A stretch of 7,917 bases of DNA from Nitrospiraceae bacterium (lineage in GTDB: Bacteria; Nitrospirota; Nitrospiria; Nitrospirales; UBA8639). The DNA lies in the NCBI GenBank assembly GCA_003523945.1, contig DOFS01000077.1, forward strand, positions 1 to 7,917, written 5' to 3'. A program made the position numbers and the translations under genes. The first letter of the stretch is position 1, and each line of letters begins with the position of its first letter. The notes beneath the pieces are model-generated. The model made no database searches, was not told where the DNA came from, and saw nothing but the letters and a program-made list of their open reading frames with translations. This document shows, one piece after another, positions 1 to 6,876 of the stretch.

Positions 1-897
1 CGGTATTTAAAAGAGACGTTGGACATTGGGATGAAGCAAGTCTACGAAGTGGAGGTGGTCAGTCGAGATGGAGAGTTGCGGTCGGTGATGGTGAGTGTGG
101 CCCCACTCCTGAATGATGAAGGCGTCTACAACGGCGTGTTGGGTATAGCCAGGGATATCACGGAGCGCAAGCACTTGGAACGACAAGTGCAAAATTCTGA
201 GCGGTTAGCTTCCATCGGTAAACTGGCTGCCGGGGTTGCCCATGAAATCAACAACCCGTTAGGGGGAATTTTGAATTGTTTATATAATATTCGAAAGGGG
301 ACCCTCACGCCTGAGCGTTCTCAAGAATACCTCCATTTTATGGAGGATGGGCTGCGACGGGTTCAACGCATCGTCCGTCAGCTTTTGGATTTTTCTCAGC
401 AACGCGAACCGGAATTGGCGATGACCAATCTTCATCAAATTTTAGATCGAGTGCTGGTATTGACCGAGCATGTATTTTTGGCCAAACATGCCACATGGAG
501 TAAGGTTTATGATGAGACACTTCCTTCGGTGATGGTTGATGCGCACATGATTGAGCAGGTGTTGATGAATTTAGTCCTAAACGCGGTTCAGTCACTCAGC
601 GATGGTGGGCAGGTGATTCTACGTACTAGAAAACAGGAAGAAGGATATGAGATTGAGGTTGAGGATACGGGATGTGGAATACCTTCAGAGATTCGACCCC
701 ATATTTTTGATCCTTTTTTCACGACGAAAGGGACTGGAGAGGGGACCGGGTTGGGATTGTCGGTGAGTTTGGGGATTGTGCAGCGGCATGCAGGTGAGAT
801 GTTGGTTGATAGTGAGGAGGGAAAAGGCACTCGTTTTACGATTCGCTTGCCATTGGTCAGATCTCGTGCAGGTACTCCTATAAAGGTGAGCACATGA
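1..897 (+). CDS. PAS-linked sensor histidine kinase, 5' end truncated by window edge
   Basis: Membrane or cytosolic sensor kinase of the NtrB-like class that would phosphorylate the response regulator encoded next. The frame is open from base 1, so the 298 visible residues are only the C-terminal part; the sensory N-terminus is missing. Residues 1-55 are the end of a PAS domain with the typical PAC tail (GIARDITERK). The dimerisation domain has the H-box GVAHEINNP with phospho-acceptor His81 (codon at 241-243). The ATPase domain shows the N-box (MNLVLNAVQS, Asn194), G1 box (DTGCGIP, Asp222), F-box (FDPFFTTK) and G2 box (GTGLGLS), so all catalytic motifs are intact. The last codon overlaps the regulator start as ATGA, which implies translational coupling and a cognate pair. 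The signal sensed cannot be told because the input domains lie outside the window. An internal TTG at base 19 is not a real start, since the PAS fold extends upstream of it. Confidence 0.95.
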   Translation, partial: RYLKETLDIGMKQVYEVEVVSRDGELRSVMVSVAPLLNDEGVYNGVLGIARDITERKHLERQVQNSERLASIGKLAAGVAHEINNPLGGILNCLYNIRKGTLTPERSQEYLHFMEDGLRRVQRIVRQLLDFSQQREPELAMTNLHQILDRVLVLTEHVFLAKHATWSKVYDETLPSVMVDAHMIEQVLMNLVLNAVQSLSDGGQVILRTRKQEEGYEIEVEDTGCGIPSEIRPHIFDPFFTTKGTGEGTGLGLSVSLGIVQRHAGEMLVDSEEGKGTRFTIRLPLVRSRAGTPIKVST

Positions 898-2354
898 TTC
901 GCGGTTCTGTCCTGATTATTGATGATGAGCCCTTGATGCGTGTCTCCATGGTGGATGCGCTGAAAGCAGTCGGGTATGAGGTACAGGAGGCCAGCACCGG
1001 ATTGGAAGGACTGGAACGTTTGCAGGCTTCACGGTTCAATTTGGTGATTACAGATTTGCGATTACCCGGTGTGGATGGGCTACACATCGTGAAACAGTGC
1101 AGGGAGCAGTGCCCTGGAACGGAGGTAATTGTCATTACTGCCCATGGCTCTGTTGATACGGCAGTGGATGCGATGAAAAGCGGGGCCTATGACTACATCA
1201 CGAAACCCTTTTCTATGGACGAGCTGTTGCTGAGTGTGGAACGGGTATGCGCGGTAGTGGCTCTTCGGGAAGAGAATCGAGTGTTACGGGATGAATTGGA
1301 AAAGAAATTTAGTTTTCAAGGGATTGTGGGGAAAAATGAGCGGATGCGACAGGTGCTGGAGAAAATCAAGTTAGTTTCGGCGACTGACGCGACGGTCTTA
1401 GTGGTAGGAGAAAGTGGAACGGGCAAGGAGTTAATCGCCAATGCCATCCATGCCAATAGCGGCCGCAAAAATCATGCGTTGGTAAAAGTGAGCTGTGCGG
1501 CGTTACCGGAAACGCTGTTGGAAGCCGAGCTGTTTGGGCATGAAAAAGGTGCGTTTACGGGGGCGCTCCGGCAACGGCATGGTCGGTTCGAGCTTGCCCA
1601 TCAGGGAACGCTCTTTTTGGATGAAATCGGGGAAATTTCCCCCCTGGTACAGGTTAAATTGCTGCGTGTCCTACAGGAACGGCAATTTGAACGCGTCGGG
1701 GGGAATGACACGATTGAAGTGGATGTGCGATTAGTGTGTGCGACGCAGAAGGACTTGCGGAAAGAGGTCGAGCAAGGACGATTCCGCGAAGATCTCTATT
1801 ATCGATTGAATGTGGTGCCCGTTCAGCTTCCCCCTCTTCGGGAGCGTCGAGAGGATATCTTCATGATCGCGCAGCATTTTTTGCTGACAATGGCGGGTCG
1901 AAACCACCAAGAAACCAAAGCATTATCGCGGCAAGCTCGTGAGGTGTTATTGCAGTATTCTTTTCCAGGGAATGTTCGAGAATTAGAAAATATCATTGAA
2001 CGAGCGTTAGCTTTGGCGCAACACACCCAAGAAATTCAGGTTTGGGATCTCTGTGGACAGAGTCGATGTCCATATGCGGGGGGAGAACCGCAAAAAGGAT
2101 GCGGGTTTTGTGGGGACTTCGAGGGAAGAAGAGGAGTGAAAAATGGGGCAATGGAAACATTGGCCGAAGCCCGAGAGCATTTTGAACGCAGTCATATTCT
2201 AGAAATACTCAATCGAACTGGGTGGAGCCGGATAACCGCGTCAAAAGTTTTGGGACTATCCAGAAAAGGACTTTGGGAAAAATGTAAACGGTACGGAATT
2301 ATTCGGACAGGCGAGGATATCGATTTATCAAGGAGCGATCAGGATGATAAGTGA
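894..2354 (+). CDS. NtrC-family sigma-54-dependent response regulator
   Basis: Cytoplasmic transcriptional activator of 486 residues that, when phosphorylated, hydrolyses ATP to open sigma-54 promoters. Receiver domain at residues 4-120: acidic pair Asp10/Asp11, phospho-acceptor Asp54, Thr82 and Lys104 are all present. AAA+ domain at about 142-375: Walker A GESGTGKE (172-179), the sigma-54 contact loop GAFTGA (219-224), Walker B TLFLDE (239-244) and the PGNVREL motif (358-364). A Fis-type helix-turn-helix occupies about 435-470. The start ATG is preceded by an AAGGTG ribosome site and overlaps the kinase stop. The odd part is the linker between AAA+ and HTH (about 383-425), which holds four cysteines, Cys387-X4-Cys392-X10-Cys403-X2-Cys406, in a Gly-rich stretch. 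This spacing could bind a metal or respond to redox state, loosely recalling the linker cysteines of NifA. The targets are unknown; nearby NXR-related genes are plausible. Confidence 0.97.
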   Translation: MIRGSVLIIDDEPLMRVSMVDALKAVGYEVQEASTGLEGLERLQASRFNLVITDLRLPGVDGLHIVKQCREQCPGTEVIVITAHGSVDTAVDAMKSGAYDYITKPFSMDELLLSVERVCAVVALREENRVLRDELEKKFSFQGIVGKNERMRQVLEKIKLVSATDATVLVVGESGTGKELIANAIHANSGRKNHALVKVSCAALPETLLEAELFGHEKGAFTGALRQRHGRFELAHQGTLFLDEIGEISPLVQVKLLRVLQERQFERVGGNDTIEVDVRLVCATQKDLRKEVEQGRFREDLYYRLNVVPVQLPPLRERREDIFMIAQHFLLTMAGRNHQETKALSRQAREVLLQYSFPGNVRELENIIERALALAQHTQEIQVWDLCGQSRCPYAGGEPQKGCGFCGDFEGRRGVKNGAMETLAEAREHFERSHILEILNRTGWSRITASKVLGLSRKGLWEKCKRYGIIRTGEDIDLSRSDQDDK

Positions 2355-2357
2355 AGG

Positions 2358-2390
2358 GGCAGCCCTCTGCTCATTAGGAAGAGAGCTGCC
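2358..2390. terminator. Hairpin between convergent genes, possible bidirectional terminator
   Basis: Starting three bases after the regulator stop, GGCAGC (2358-2363) pairs with GCTGCC (2385-2390). After one mismatch, four more pairs form (CTCT 2365-2368 with AGAG 2380-2383), leaving an 11-base loop. It lies between two genes that face each other, where a terminator is expected. Neither strand has a clear T-run after the stem, so it is not a textbook intrinsic terminator and may only act as an RNA 3'-end stabiliser. Confidence 0.4.
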
Positions 2391-2433
2391 AGAAGCGATA
2401 TACAGATAGATTGAAGTAGGTAAAACCTGCTAA

Positions 2434-3528
2434 TTATTCTCCACCCTCCCAGAGGGTGATGATTCGATCATTTCCGGCTGTGGCAAGGTATTTCCCATCA
2501 GATGAAAGTGCAATGCCCCTGATAGGTCCTTTGTGTGACTTCAGCGTTCGGAACTGACGGCCAGTTTGAATATCCCACATCTTGACCGTTCCATCATCGC
2601 TTGCGCTGATAAGCACTTGCCCATCCTGGGCCACAAGAAGGTTCCTGACCCATTCCGAATGCCCCTTTAGTGTGCGGCGTTCTTCTAGTGTTGGCATGTC
2701 CCAGAATTTAATCGTACAGTCGCGACTTCCAGAGATCATGGTGCCTCCGTCTGGAGTAAACGTCAGGGCCCCAATCCAATATTCCATGGGTTTTTGAAAT
2801 CCACCTTGATCATCTACGTAAAAGCCACGATTTTCGGTAGCTTCGTCATCTGCCTCATCTCTCCAATGCCCGTTGTGCACAATTTTTTCCTCCCCGCTTG
2901 GAAGAACCTCATAGAGCTTTATCTTTCCGATATCAGTGCCAGCCACTAGGTGAATGCCGTCAGGTGAAAATGCGGTGCAGACGCTCCAATTGTGGTCGTA
3001 TTGGTCTTTACCAAGAAGGGTCATGAGTTCGGTGCCAGTGGTGACCTCCCAGATTTTGATGTCTTTATTCTGACCAGCTCTGGCGAGCATGAGCCCATCT
3101 GGGGAAAAGCTAATACTACAAACGGCATGATCATACCGGGTAAAAAGTAATCTGAGGGTTTCCCCAGTTTGAGGATTCCAGAGCCGAATGGTGCGGTCTT
3201 CACTGGCAGAAGCCACCATCTGGCCATCGGGGCTATACTTAACCTCTCGGACAACCTGGGTGTGACCTCGCAAGGAGCGAAGAAGGCGGCCGGTTTCTAT
3301 GTCCCAAATACGAATGAAGCGATCATTCCCTCCGCTTGCTAGTGAAAGCCCATCAGGAGAAAAGGCGACAGACCAGATCTCTTGAGTGTGTCCACGAAAG
3401 GACTTCAGTTCTTTGGCACCAGCCTTCCAATAGGCCAATGAATCAAGGGTTGGCGTAGAAAGTAATTCGGAGTGTTGGGTGAGACCTGGGTTTGTGCTTG
3501 CTGTGTTAGGACTCGTCTGCTGGGTCAT
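2434..3528 (-). CDS. Seven-bladed WD40 repeat protein
   Basis: Predicted soluble beta-propeller of 364 residues, a scaffold type normally used for protein-protein contacts. Seven WD40 repeats can be read at about residues 44-79, 86-121, 128-163, 171-210, 218-280, 287-322 and 329-361, with repeated GH, SPDG, SASEDRTIRLW and WDIETG-type signatures, enough to close one ring. Blade 5 carries an extra acidic and aromatic loop (about 222-249). No enzymatic domain, signal peptide or membrane segment is visible; residues 1-40 are a Ser/Thr/Gln-rich tail. I chose the ATG at 3528 because GAGGAA stands just ahead of it at the right distance. An upstream in-frame ATG at 3627 would add 33 residues but has AGGA almost touching it, which is poor spacing. 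It is transcribed alone, towards the two-component pair and away from the HExxH gene. The partner is unknown. Confidence 0.93.
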   Translation of the reverse strand: MTQQTSPNTASTNPGLTQHSELLSTPTLDSLAYWKAGAKELKSFRGHTQEIWSVAFSPDGLSLASGGNDRFIRIWDIETGRLLRSLRGHTQVVREVKYSPDGQMVASASEDRTIRLWNPQTGETLRLLFTRYDHAVCSISFSPDGLMLARAGQNKDIKIWEVTTGTELMTLLGKDQYDHNWSVCTAFSPDGIHLVAGTDIGKIKLYEVLPSGEEKIVHNGHWRDEADDEATENRGFYVDDQGGFQKPMEYWIGALTFTPDGGTMISGSRDCTIKFWDMPTLEERRTLKGHSEWVRNLLVAQDGQVLISASDDGTVKMWDIQTGRQFRTLKSHKGPIRGIALSSDGKYLATAGNDRIITLWEGGE

Positions 3529-3651
3529 GAAGTTCCTCGCTCTAGAAACAGATTGACAACAAAATCCTGGTTTATTTAGCTTCGTGAATGGATCAATGAG
3601 ATTCTCTTGCCAAAAGGGAAAACTCATTCCTATAATTCAACAAGTTTTGAT

Positions 3652-3679
3652 AGTAAACGGCGCTTTTCAAGGGAGTCAA
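3652..3679 (-). promoter_or_regulatory. Candidate sigma-70 promoter for the WD40 gene
   Basis: On the minus strand, TTGACT (3679-3674) and TTTACT (3657-3652) are separated by 16 bases, giving a partial match to -35 and -10 boxes. Transcription would start roughly 115 bases before the ATG at 3528. The -10 box matches only four of six bases and the region is AT-rich, so chance is possible. No convincing plus-strand promoter was found in this divergent spacer (3529-3783) for the gene at 3784. Confidence 0.28.
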
Positions 3680-3771
3680 GCTAGCGACCTCCCAAATCAA
3701 TTTGAAATTAACATTGCGGCAGTCACCTACTCGAGAAAGAAAACTTGTCATTTGGTGATCTTGCAGTGAAC

Positions 3772-3776
3772 GGAGG
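3772..3776 (+). promoter_or_regulatory. GGAGG ribosome binding site that fixes the start at 3784
   Basis: GGAGG lies seven bases before the ATG at 3784. This spacing favours 3784 over the upstream in-frame TTG at 3745, which has no ribosome site. Confidence 0.85.
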
Positions 3777-3783
3777 TTTGCTC

Positions 3784-4782
3784 ATGGAAATTCGTTTTCA
3801 ACCCGCCCTCCTCCAGGAGGTGATCGATTCATTTGCTGAAAAGACAGAGCGCGAGGGCGATCCGACTTATTACAATGAGTTTCATGAATTTGCTGACCCC
3901 ATTTACGAAAAATTTTCCCTTGATGATCGGGATCCAGAGTTTAAGCGGCTCTATCAGCATTTATTTGCAAAATGGGGGTTCGCCGATATTCTGCGTGATG
4001 CTTTTGATGACTTTCCTGCTCTACGGGATAAAACTGGGATTGTGTTGGTGCGAGGGGTGTTGAAGGAAGACCAGGAAGGGGTTGATGTTCTTCGAAAATG
4101 GGGGGTTGTGGAAGAAAAACTGGCTCGCCAATTTGAAGAGGCCGGAAAAAGAGGCGTCGGGATTAAATTAATCCCTAGGCGATTTTATGATCCAGCCATC
4201 ACGCGTTACTTACGTCATGAGTTAACGCATATTTCAGACATGCTAGATGAGGCATTTGGATACGATCCTGACACAAAGGTAGGATTGAATCCCGGTGAAG
4301 AACATCTGATCTTGAACCGATACCGTGTGCTATGGAACCTACATGTCGATAGCCGGATTGCTCGATCTGGAAAGGAACCGATGTTTTCGAAAGAATATCG
4401 GTTTCGTGAATTCCGGTCTTGGTATCGAAAGATTCTCCCAGGACAGGTGGAATCTGTGTTTGAGGGAATCTGGCAGACGGAGTATCTTACTCATGCCGAA
4501 TTAGTAGAAATGGCCTCGGATACGACACGCGTCATTGAGAGAGCCATTGAGGTTGAAGACAGTGAGGTCCCGGACGTGCCAACGAAGCCCATGCTCCTCC
4601 CAGGGTTTCCATGTCCTCTTTGTCGATTCCCAACTTATACCTGGGTGGAAAATATGGATGAGACGCTGGAAGGGTTTGTTTTAGATTTTATTCGCGAAAA
4701 CCATCCTGGGTGGGATGTGGAGTATGGTGCCTGCGACAGATGTGTGGAGGTGTATAAGCTTCGAGCCTCTGGAGTGGTATGA
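3784..4782 (+). CDS. Uncharacterised protein with HExxH motif and C-terminal Cys4 zinc-ribbon-like pair
   Basis: I do not recognise the family. The 332-residue protein has no signal peptide or membrane segment, so it should be cytoplasmic. It is rich in acidic and aromatic residues. Residues 145-149 read HELTH (codons from 4216), a zincin-type HExxH site at the end of a helix-like stretch (RYLRHELTHISDMLDEAF). A third metal ligand could come from Glu172, His174, His187 or Asp189 in the following segment (NPGEEHLILN, LWNLHVDSR), but this is a guess. Near the C-terminus CPLC (277-280) and CDRC (317-320) form a CxxC-X36-CxxC pair as in zinc ribbons. Metal-dependent peptidase is therefore possible; a structural zinc protein with a chance HExxH is the main alternative. 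It is divergent from the WD40 gene and 67 bases ahead of the ferredoxin gene on the same strand, so it may share a transcript with the latter. Confidence 0.88.
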   Translation: MEIRFQPALLQEVIDSFAEKTEREGDPTYYNEFHEFADPIYEKFSLDDRDPEFKRLYQHLFAKWGFADILRDAFDDFPALRDKTGIVLVRGVLKEDQEGVDVLRKWGVVEEKLARQFEEAGKRGVGIKLIPRRFYDPAITRYLRHELTHISDMLDEAFGYDPDTKVGLNPGEEHLILNRYRVLWNLHVDSRIARSGKEPMFSKEYRFREFRSWYRKILPGQVESVFEGIWQTEYLTHAELVEMASDTTRVIERAIEVEDSEVPDVPTKPMLLPGFPCPLCRFPTYTWVENMDETLEGFVLDFIRENHPGWDVEYGACDRCVEVYKLRASGVV

Positions 4783-4849
4783 TTTTAAAAATGCACTTGA
4801 GTCCGTCCAGCTTGATTTATTTTGTTTGTTGATTATTGGAAGCGTTGGA

Positions 4850-5461
4850 ATGTCGAACTCTGATCTGTCAAATCAGCCGCCCTCTAATCCTTCACTGGGC
4901 CGAAGAACCTTTCTGCGACATTCAGTAATTTCTATTGGCGCGACTGTTCAGGAATTTGTGAAGCATCGTGATGCTCCTTCCCCGATAAAAGAGGAGCAGC
5001 CAGTGCCTGAAAAAACTGGTTGGCTGCGTCCTCCAGGTGCCGTTGACGAGGATTTATTCCTGGAGCGATGTACCGGATGCGCTGATTGCGTGGAGGCTTG
5101 TCCGCACGATGCGATTCAAACGTTACCAAGGAATGACACTCCCGTCATCTTTCCAGGAGAATCCCCTTGCAAATTATGTGAAGATCTTCCCTGTATTGGG
5201 GCGTGTGAAACGGATGCCCTTGTGCCTATTACGGATCGTTTTCAGGTGAATATGGGAGTGGCAAAAGTTTGGTCAAAAATGTGTACGGCTGGAACGGGCT
5301 GCAACGCCTGTGTTTCTAAATGTCCTACAGAGGCTCTTTCGATGGATTTTTCCTCCTATCACATTCGTGTCGATGATGCGTTGTGCGTGGGTTGTGGAGT
5401 TTGTCAATACATCTGTGGAACGGTGAATGACCGGACAGCTATTCGTATTCTTCCCAGGTAG
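4850..5461 (+). CDS. Tat-exported ferredoxin-type protein with four [4Fe-4S] clusters (NapG/MauM-like)
   Basis: Electron-transfer protein of 203 residues. The N-terminus has a twin-arginine motif (GRRTFLRH, residues 17-24) followed by a short apolar stretch (SVISIGATV), suggesting folded export through Tat. Sixteen cysteines make four cluster-binding groups: Cys74-x2-77-x2-80-x3-84; Cys107-x2-110-x4-115-x3-119; Cys145-x5-151-x2-154-x3-158; and Cys179-x2-182-x2-185-x3-189. This layout, with irregular second and third groups, is that of the MauM/NapG ferredoxin family, which passes electrons near periplasmic molybdoenzymes. The ATG at 4850 was chosen because GGAAG precedes it by seven bases and the Tat motif follows directly; a longer frame reaching back to 4715 would overlap the upstream gene. 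No membrane anchor other than the uncleaved signal is apparent. The link to a nitrite or nitrate enzyme is inferred from its neighbours. Confidence 0.93.
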   Translation: MSNSDLSNQPPSNPSLGRRTFLRHSVISIGATVQEFVKHRDAPSPIKEEQPVPEKTGWLRPPGAVDEDLFLERCTGCADCVEACPHDAIQTLPRNDTPVIFPGESPCKLCEDLPCIGACETDALVPITDRFQVNMGVAKVWSKMCTAGTGCNACVSKCPTEALSMDFSSYHIRVDDALCVGCGVCQYICGTVNDRTAIRILPR

Positions 5462-5591
5462 AATTTCTGTTGCGCTCTACGCTTAGTGGTTTTAATGTAG
5501 GCAGGCTCTTAGCAGGTACGAAAGTTGGCCTTTAAATTGAGTAAGTATCAGAAATGAATGAAATTATAAATATGGTTTCTGTATTTAGAGT

Positions 5592-5607
5592 GGGGATTAT
5601 ATATGCT
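5592..5607 (+). promoter_or_regulatory. Candidate sigma-54 (-24/-12) promoter
   Basis: GG (5593-5594) and GC (5605-5606) are exactly ten bases apart, and the downstream box reads ATGCT against consensus TTGCW. The bases around -24 (GGGGA) match the TGGCA consensus only partly. The element points at the chaperone gene 170 bases away. A sigma-54 activator is encoded in the same window, which raises interest, but a GG-N10-GC pair alone is common by chance. Confidence 0.35.
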
Positions 5608-5644
5608 TGAAAGTAATGAAAGCCGGGGGGCCATGAGGGATATC

Positions 5645-5658
5645 GAAGTCTTGACTTC
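5645..5658 (+). promoter_or_regulatory. Perfect inverted repeat over the -35 box, candidate operator
   Basis: GAAGTC (5645-5650) and GACTTC (5653-5658) are perfect reverse complements with a two-base spacer. The repeat covers the whole TTGACT -35 box of the promoter at 5651-5679. A dimeric regulator bound there would block or replace RNA polymerase contacts. The regulator is unknown; the RNA hairpin that this two-base loop would form is too tight to be likely, so a DNA site is the better reading. Confidence 0.45.
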
Positions 5659-5679
5659 ATAGGGCTGTTGTCCTATTAT
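5651..5679 (+). promoter_or_regulatory. Sigma-70-type promoter for the chaperone gene
   Basis: TTGACT (5651-5656) and TATTAT (5674-5679) each match five of six consensus bases and are separated by the ideal 17 bases. Transcription would start near 5686, giving a leader of about 90 bases before the ATG at 5775. It is the best promoter match in the window. Confidence 0.6.
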
Positions 5680-5774
5680 CTGATCCCTTTTTCATGAAAC
5701 CTTTATGGTCCTGAGATGATCCTAATTGAAGCAAATGCTTGTGAATGTGAAAATTTTTAAAAGTTAGGTGAAAT

Positions 5775-6746
5775 ATGACATCAGGAATTAAAGAGGGGAA
5801 AAAAGTAGGACAAAACGGAATGCAAAATCCCACAAATGAAAAAGCTGTGAAGATTTCGCCAAAGGATGCCCCTGCTGTTGATCGGGCTCTTTGCAGAAGT
5901 AAGCTTTATCTGCTGGTTTCGTGGGGATATTTGTATCCGGAAGACGAAGAATTTTTAGATTACCTTCAAAGTGGAGAGTTTGTAGAAGATGGAAAAACGG
6001 CATTAGAAGGATTGAAAAAAGAATTAAAGGGCATCGGTGGAGAAGAAGCCCTAGTCCGTCTGGATGCATTGGCTGGTCAATTTGATGCAATCGAAGCCTG
6101 GATATCATCAGAAGGGGAAAACTGGAATCTGCAAGATTTACGGGATGAGCACCGAAGGGTGTTTAGCAATGTTATAGCCCTGGATTGTCCCCCATATGAA
6201 ACGTTATTTGGAAATGATCATGTATTCGGTCAATCTTACGTGATGGGAGATATTGCCGGTTTTTATAGTGCTTTTGGCCTTCAGCTTTCTCCAGATATTC
6301 ATGAACGACTTGATCATTTGAGCGTAGAATTAGAGTTTATGCATTATTTGGCCTATAAAGAGTCTTATGCAATTCTTCATGACGGGGCAGAAAAACTTAA
6401 AACCGTAATTGAAGCAGAGAAAAAATTTGTTAAAGAGCATATAGGTAGATGGGTTCCCTTGTTTTCAGGAATGTTGATAAGAAAAGCTGATTATGGGTTT
6501 TATAAAATTCTAGCCGATTTCACGTCAAATTGGATGGCATTCGACATCGCATTCTTGGGAGTCGCTCCTCAGCCTTATTCAGAAACCGATTACCGCCCCG
6601 CGACTTACAGTAACCCGGAGGGTCAATCATTTGAATGTGGTGCTCAGGATCAGGGTAACGAATTAAGCCTTCTAATGAGCGAAGTGGGGGCTGATGCATT
6701 TTTAGATAAGGAAAGTGGAGCTTCAGGCCAATCAGGTAATGCGTAA
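5775..6746 (+). CDS. TorD/NarJ-type molybdoenzyme assembly chaperone
   Basis: Cytoplasmic chaperone of 323 residues that, by family, binds the unfolded catalytic subunit of a DMSO-reductase type II enzyme, guides insertion of the molybdenum cofactor and controls export. The all-helical TorD-like core runs from about residue 36 (DRALCRSKLYLLVSWGYLYP) to 265. Key family features are RDEHRRVFSN (123-132), CPPYETLFG (138-146) and the signature DHLSVELEFMHYLAYKE (180-196). The protein is longer than most relatives, with a charged N-terminal tail of about 35 residues and a C-terminal tail of about 55 that includes PEGQSFECG (Cys288). The ATG at 5775 has AGGTGA close ahead; an internal ATG at 5820 with AGGA upstream could also be used and would remove most of the N-terminal tail. 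Base usage is more AT-rich than in the haem gene. The likely client is an NxrA-type subunit, not present in this window. Confidence 0.9.
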   Translation: MTSGIKEGKKVGQNGMQNPTNEKAVKISPKDAPAVDRALCRSKLYLLVSWGYLYPEDEEFLDYLQSGEFVEDGKTALEGLKKELKGIGGEEALVRLDALAGQFDAIEAWISSEGENWNLQDLRDEHRRVFSNVIALDCPPYETLFGNDHVFGQSYVMGDIAGFYSAFGLQLSPDIHERLDHLSVELEFMHYLAYKESYAILHDGAEKLKTVIEAEKKFVKEHIGRWVPLFSGMLIRKADYGFYKILADFTSNWMAFDIAFLGVAPQPYSETDYRPATYSNPEGQSFECGAQDQGNELSLLMSEVGADAFLDKESGASGQSGNA

Positions 6747-6766
6747 TGATGAGTGAAATGCGTAAT
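6738..6766 (+). repeat. 10-base direct repeat at the end of the chaperone gene
   Basis: AATGCGTAAT occurs at 6738-6747 and again at 6757-6766, nineteen bases apart and spanning the chaperone stop codon. The spacing is close to two helical turns, so paired protein sites are conceivable; a chance or slippage repeat is as likely. Confidence 0.5.
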
Positions 6767-6858
6767 AATGTTTGACTCAATTATGAAAATTTGTTTTTAG
6801 TGGTGACAGGTTTGAGTAGACAGGTAATTAGCAGTCTTTTCGGTTTTAATCTTTTATC

Positions 6859-6866
6859 AAAGGAGG
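6859..6866 (+). promoter_or_regulatory. Perfect AAAGGAGG ribosome binding site of the NxrC-like gene
   Basis: AAAGGAGG lies ten bases before the ATG at 6877 and is the strongest ribosome site in the window, fitting high expression of this gene. It also fixes the start; an ATG at 6867 is out of frame. Confidence 0.85.
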
Positions 6867-6876
6867 ATGCGTCATT

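Larger units (their letters stand above)
5462..5774 (+). other. 313-base non-coding region ahead of the chaperone gene
   Basis: No convincing gene is present. The stretch is AT-rich and contains a possible sigma-54 element, a strong sigma-70-like promoter and an inverted repeat, listed separately. A short inverted repeat AAGCA-AA-TGCTT (5729-5740) lies in the presumed leader of the chaperone mRNA. No clear terminator for the ferredoxin gene was seen at its left end, so read-through into the chaperone gene is possible. Confidence 0.7.

Noticed and set aside
2442..2458. Perfect 7-base hairpin CACCCTC-CCA-GAGGGTG at the 3' end of the WD40 gene.
   Set aside because: It lies within codons of the last residues, has a tight loop and no T-run after it on either strand, so terminator function is not supported.
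4715..4849. N-terminal extension of the ferredoxin reaching back into the HExxH gene.
   Set aside because: It would overlap the upstream coding sequence, bury the Tat motif inside the protein and lacks a ribosome site; 4850 explains the data better.
5603..5662. A 19-codon open frame (starting MLESNESRG) ahead of the chaperone gene, possibly a leader peptide.
   Set aside because: It lacks a proper ribosome site, would start upstream of the best promoter, and its codons overlap the dyad and promoter; length is within chance.
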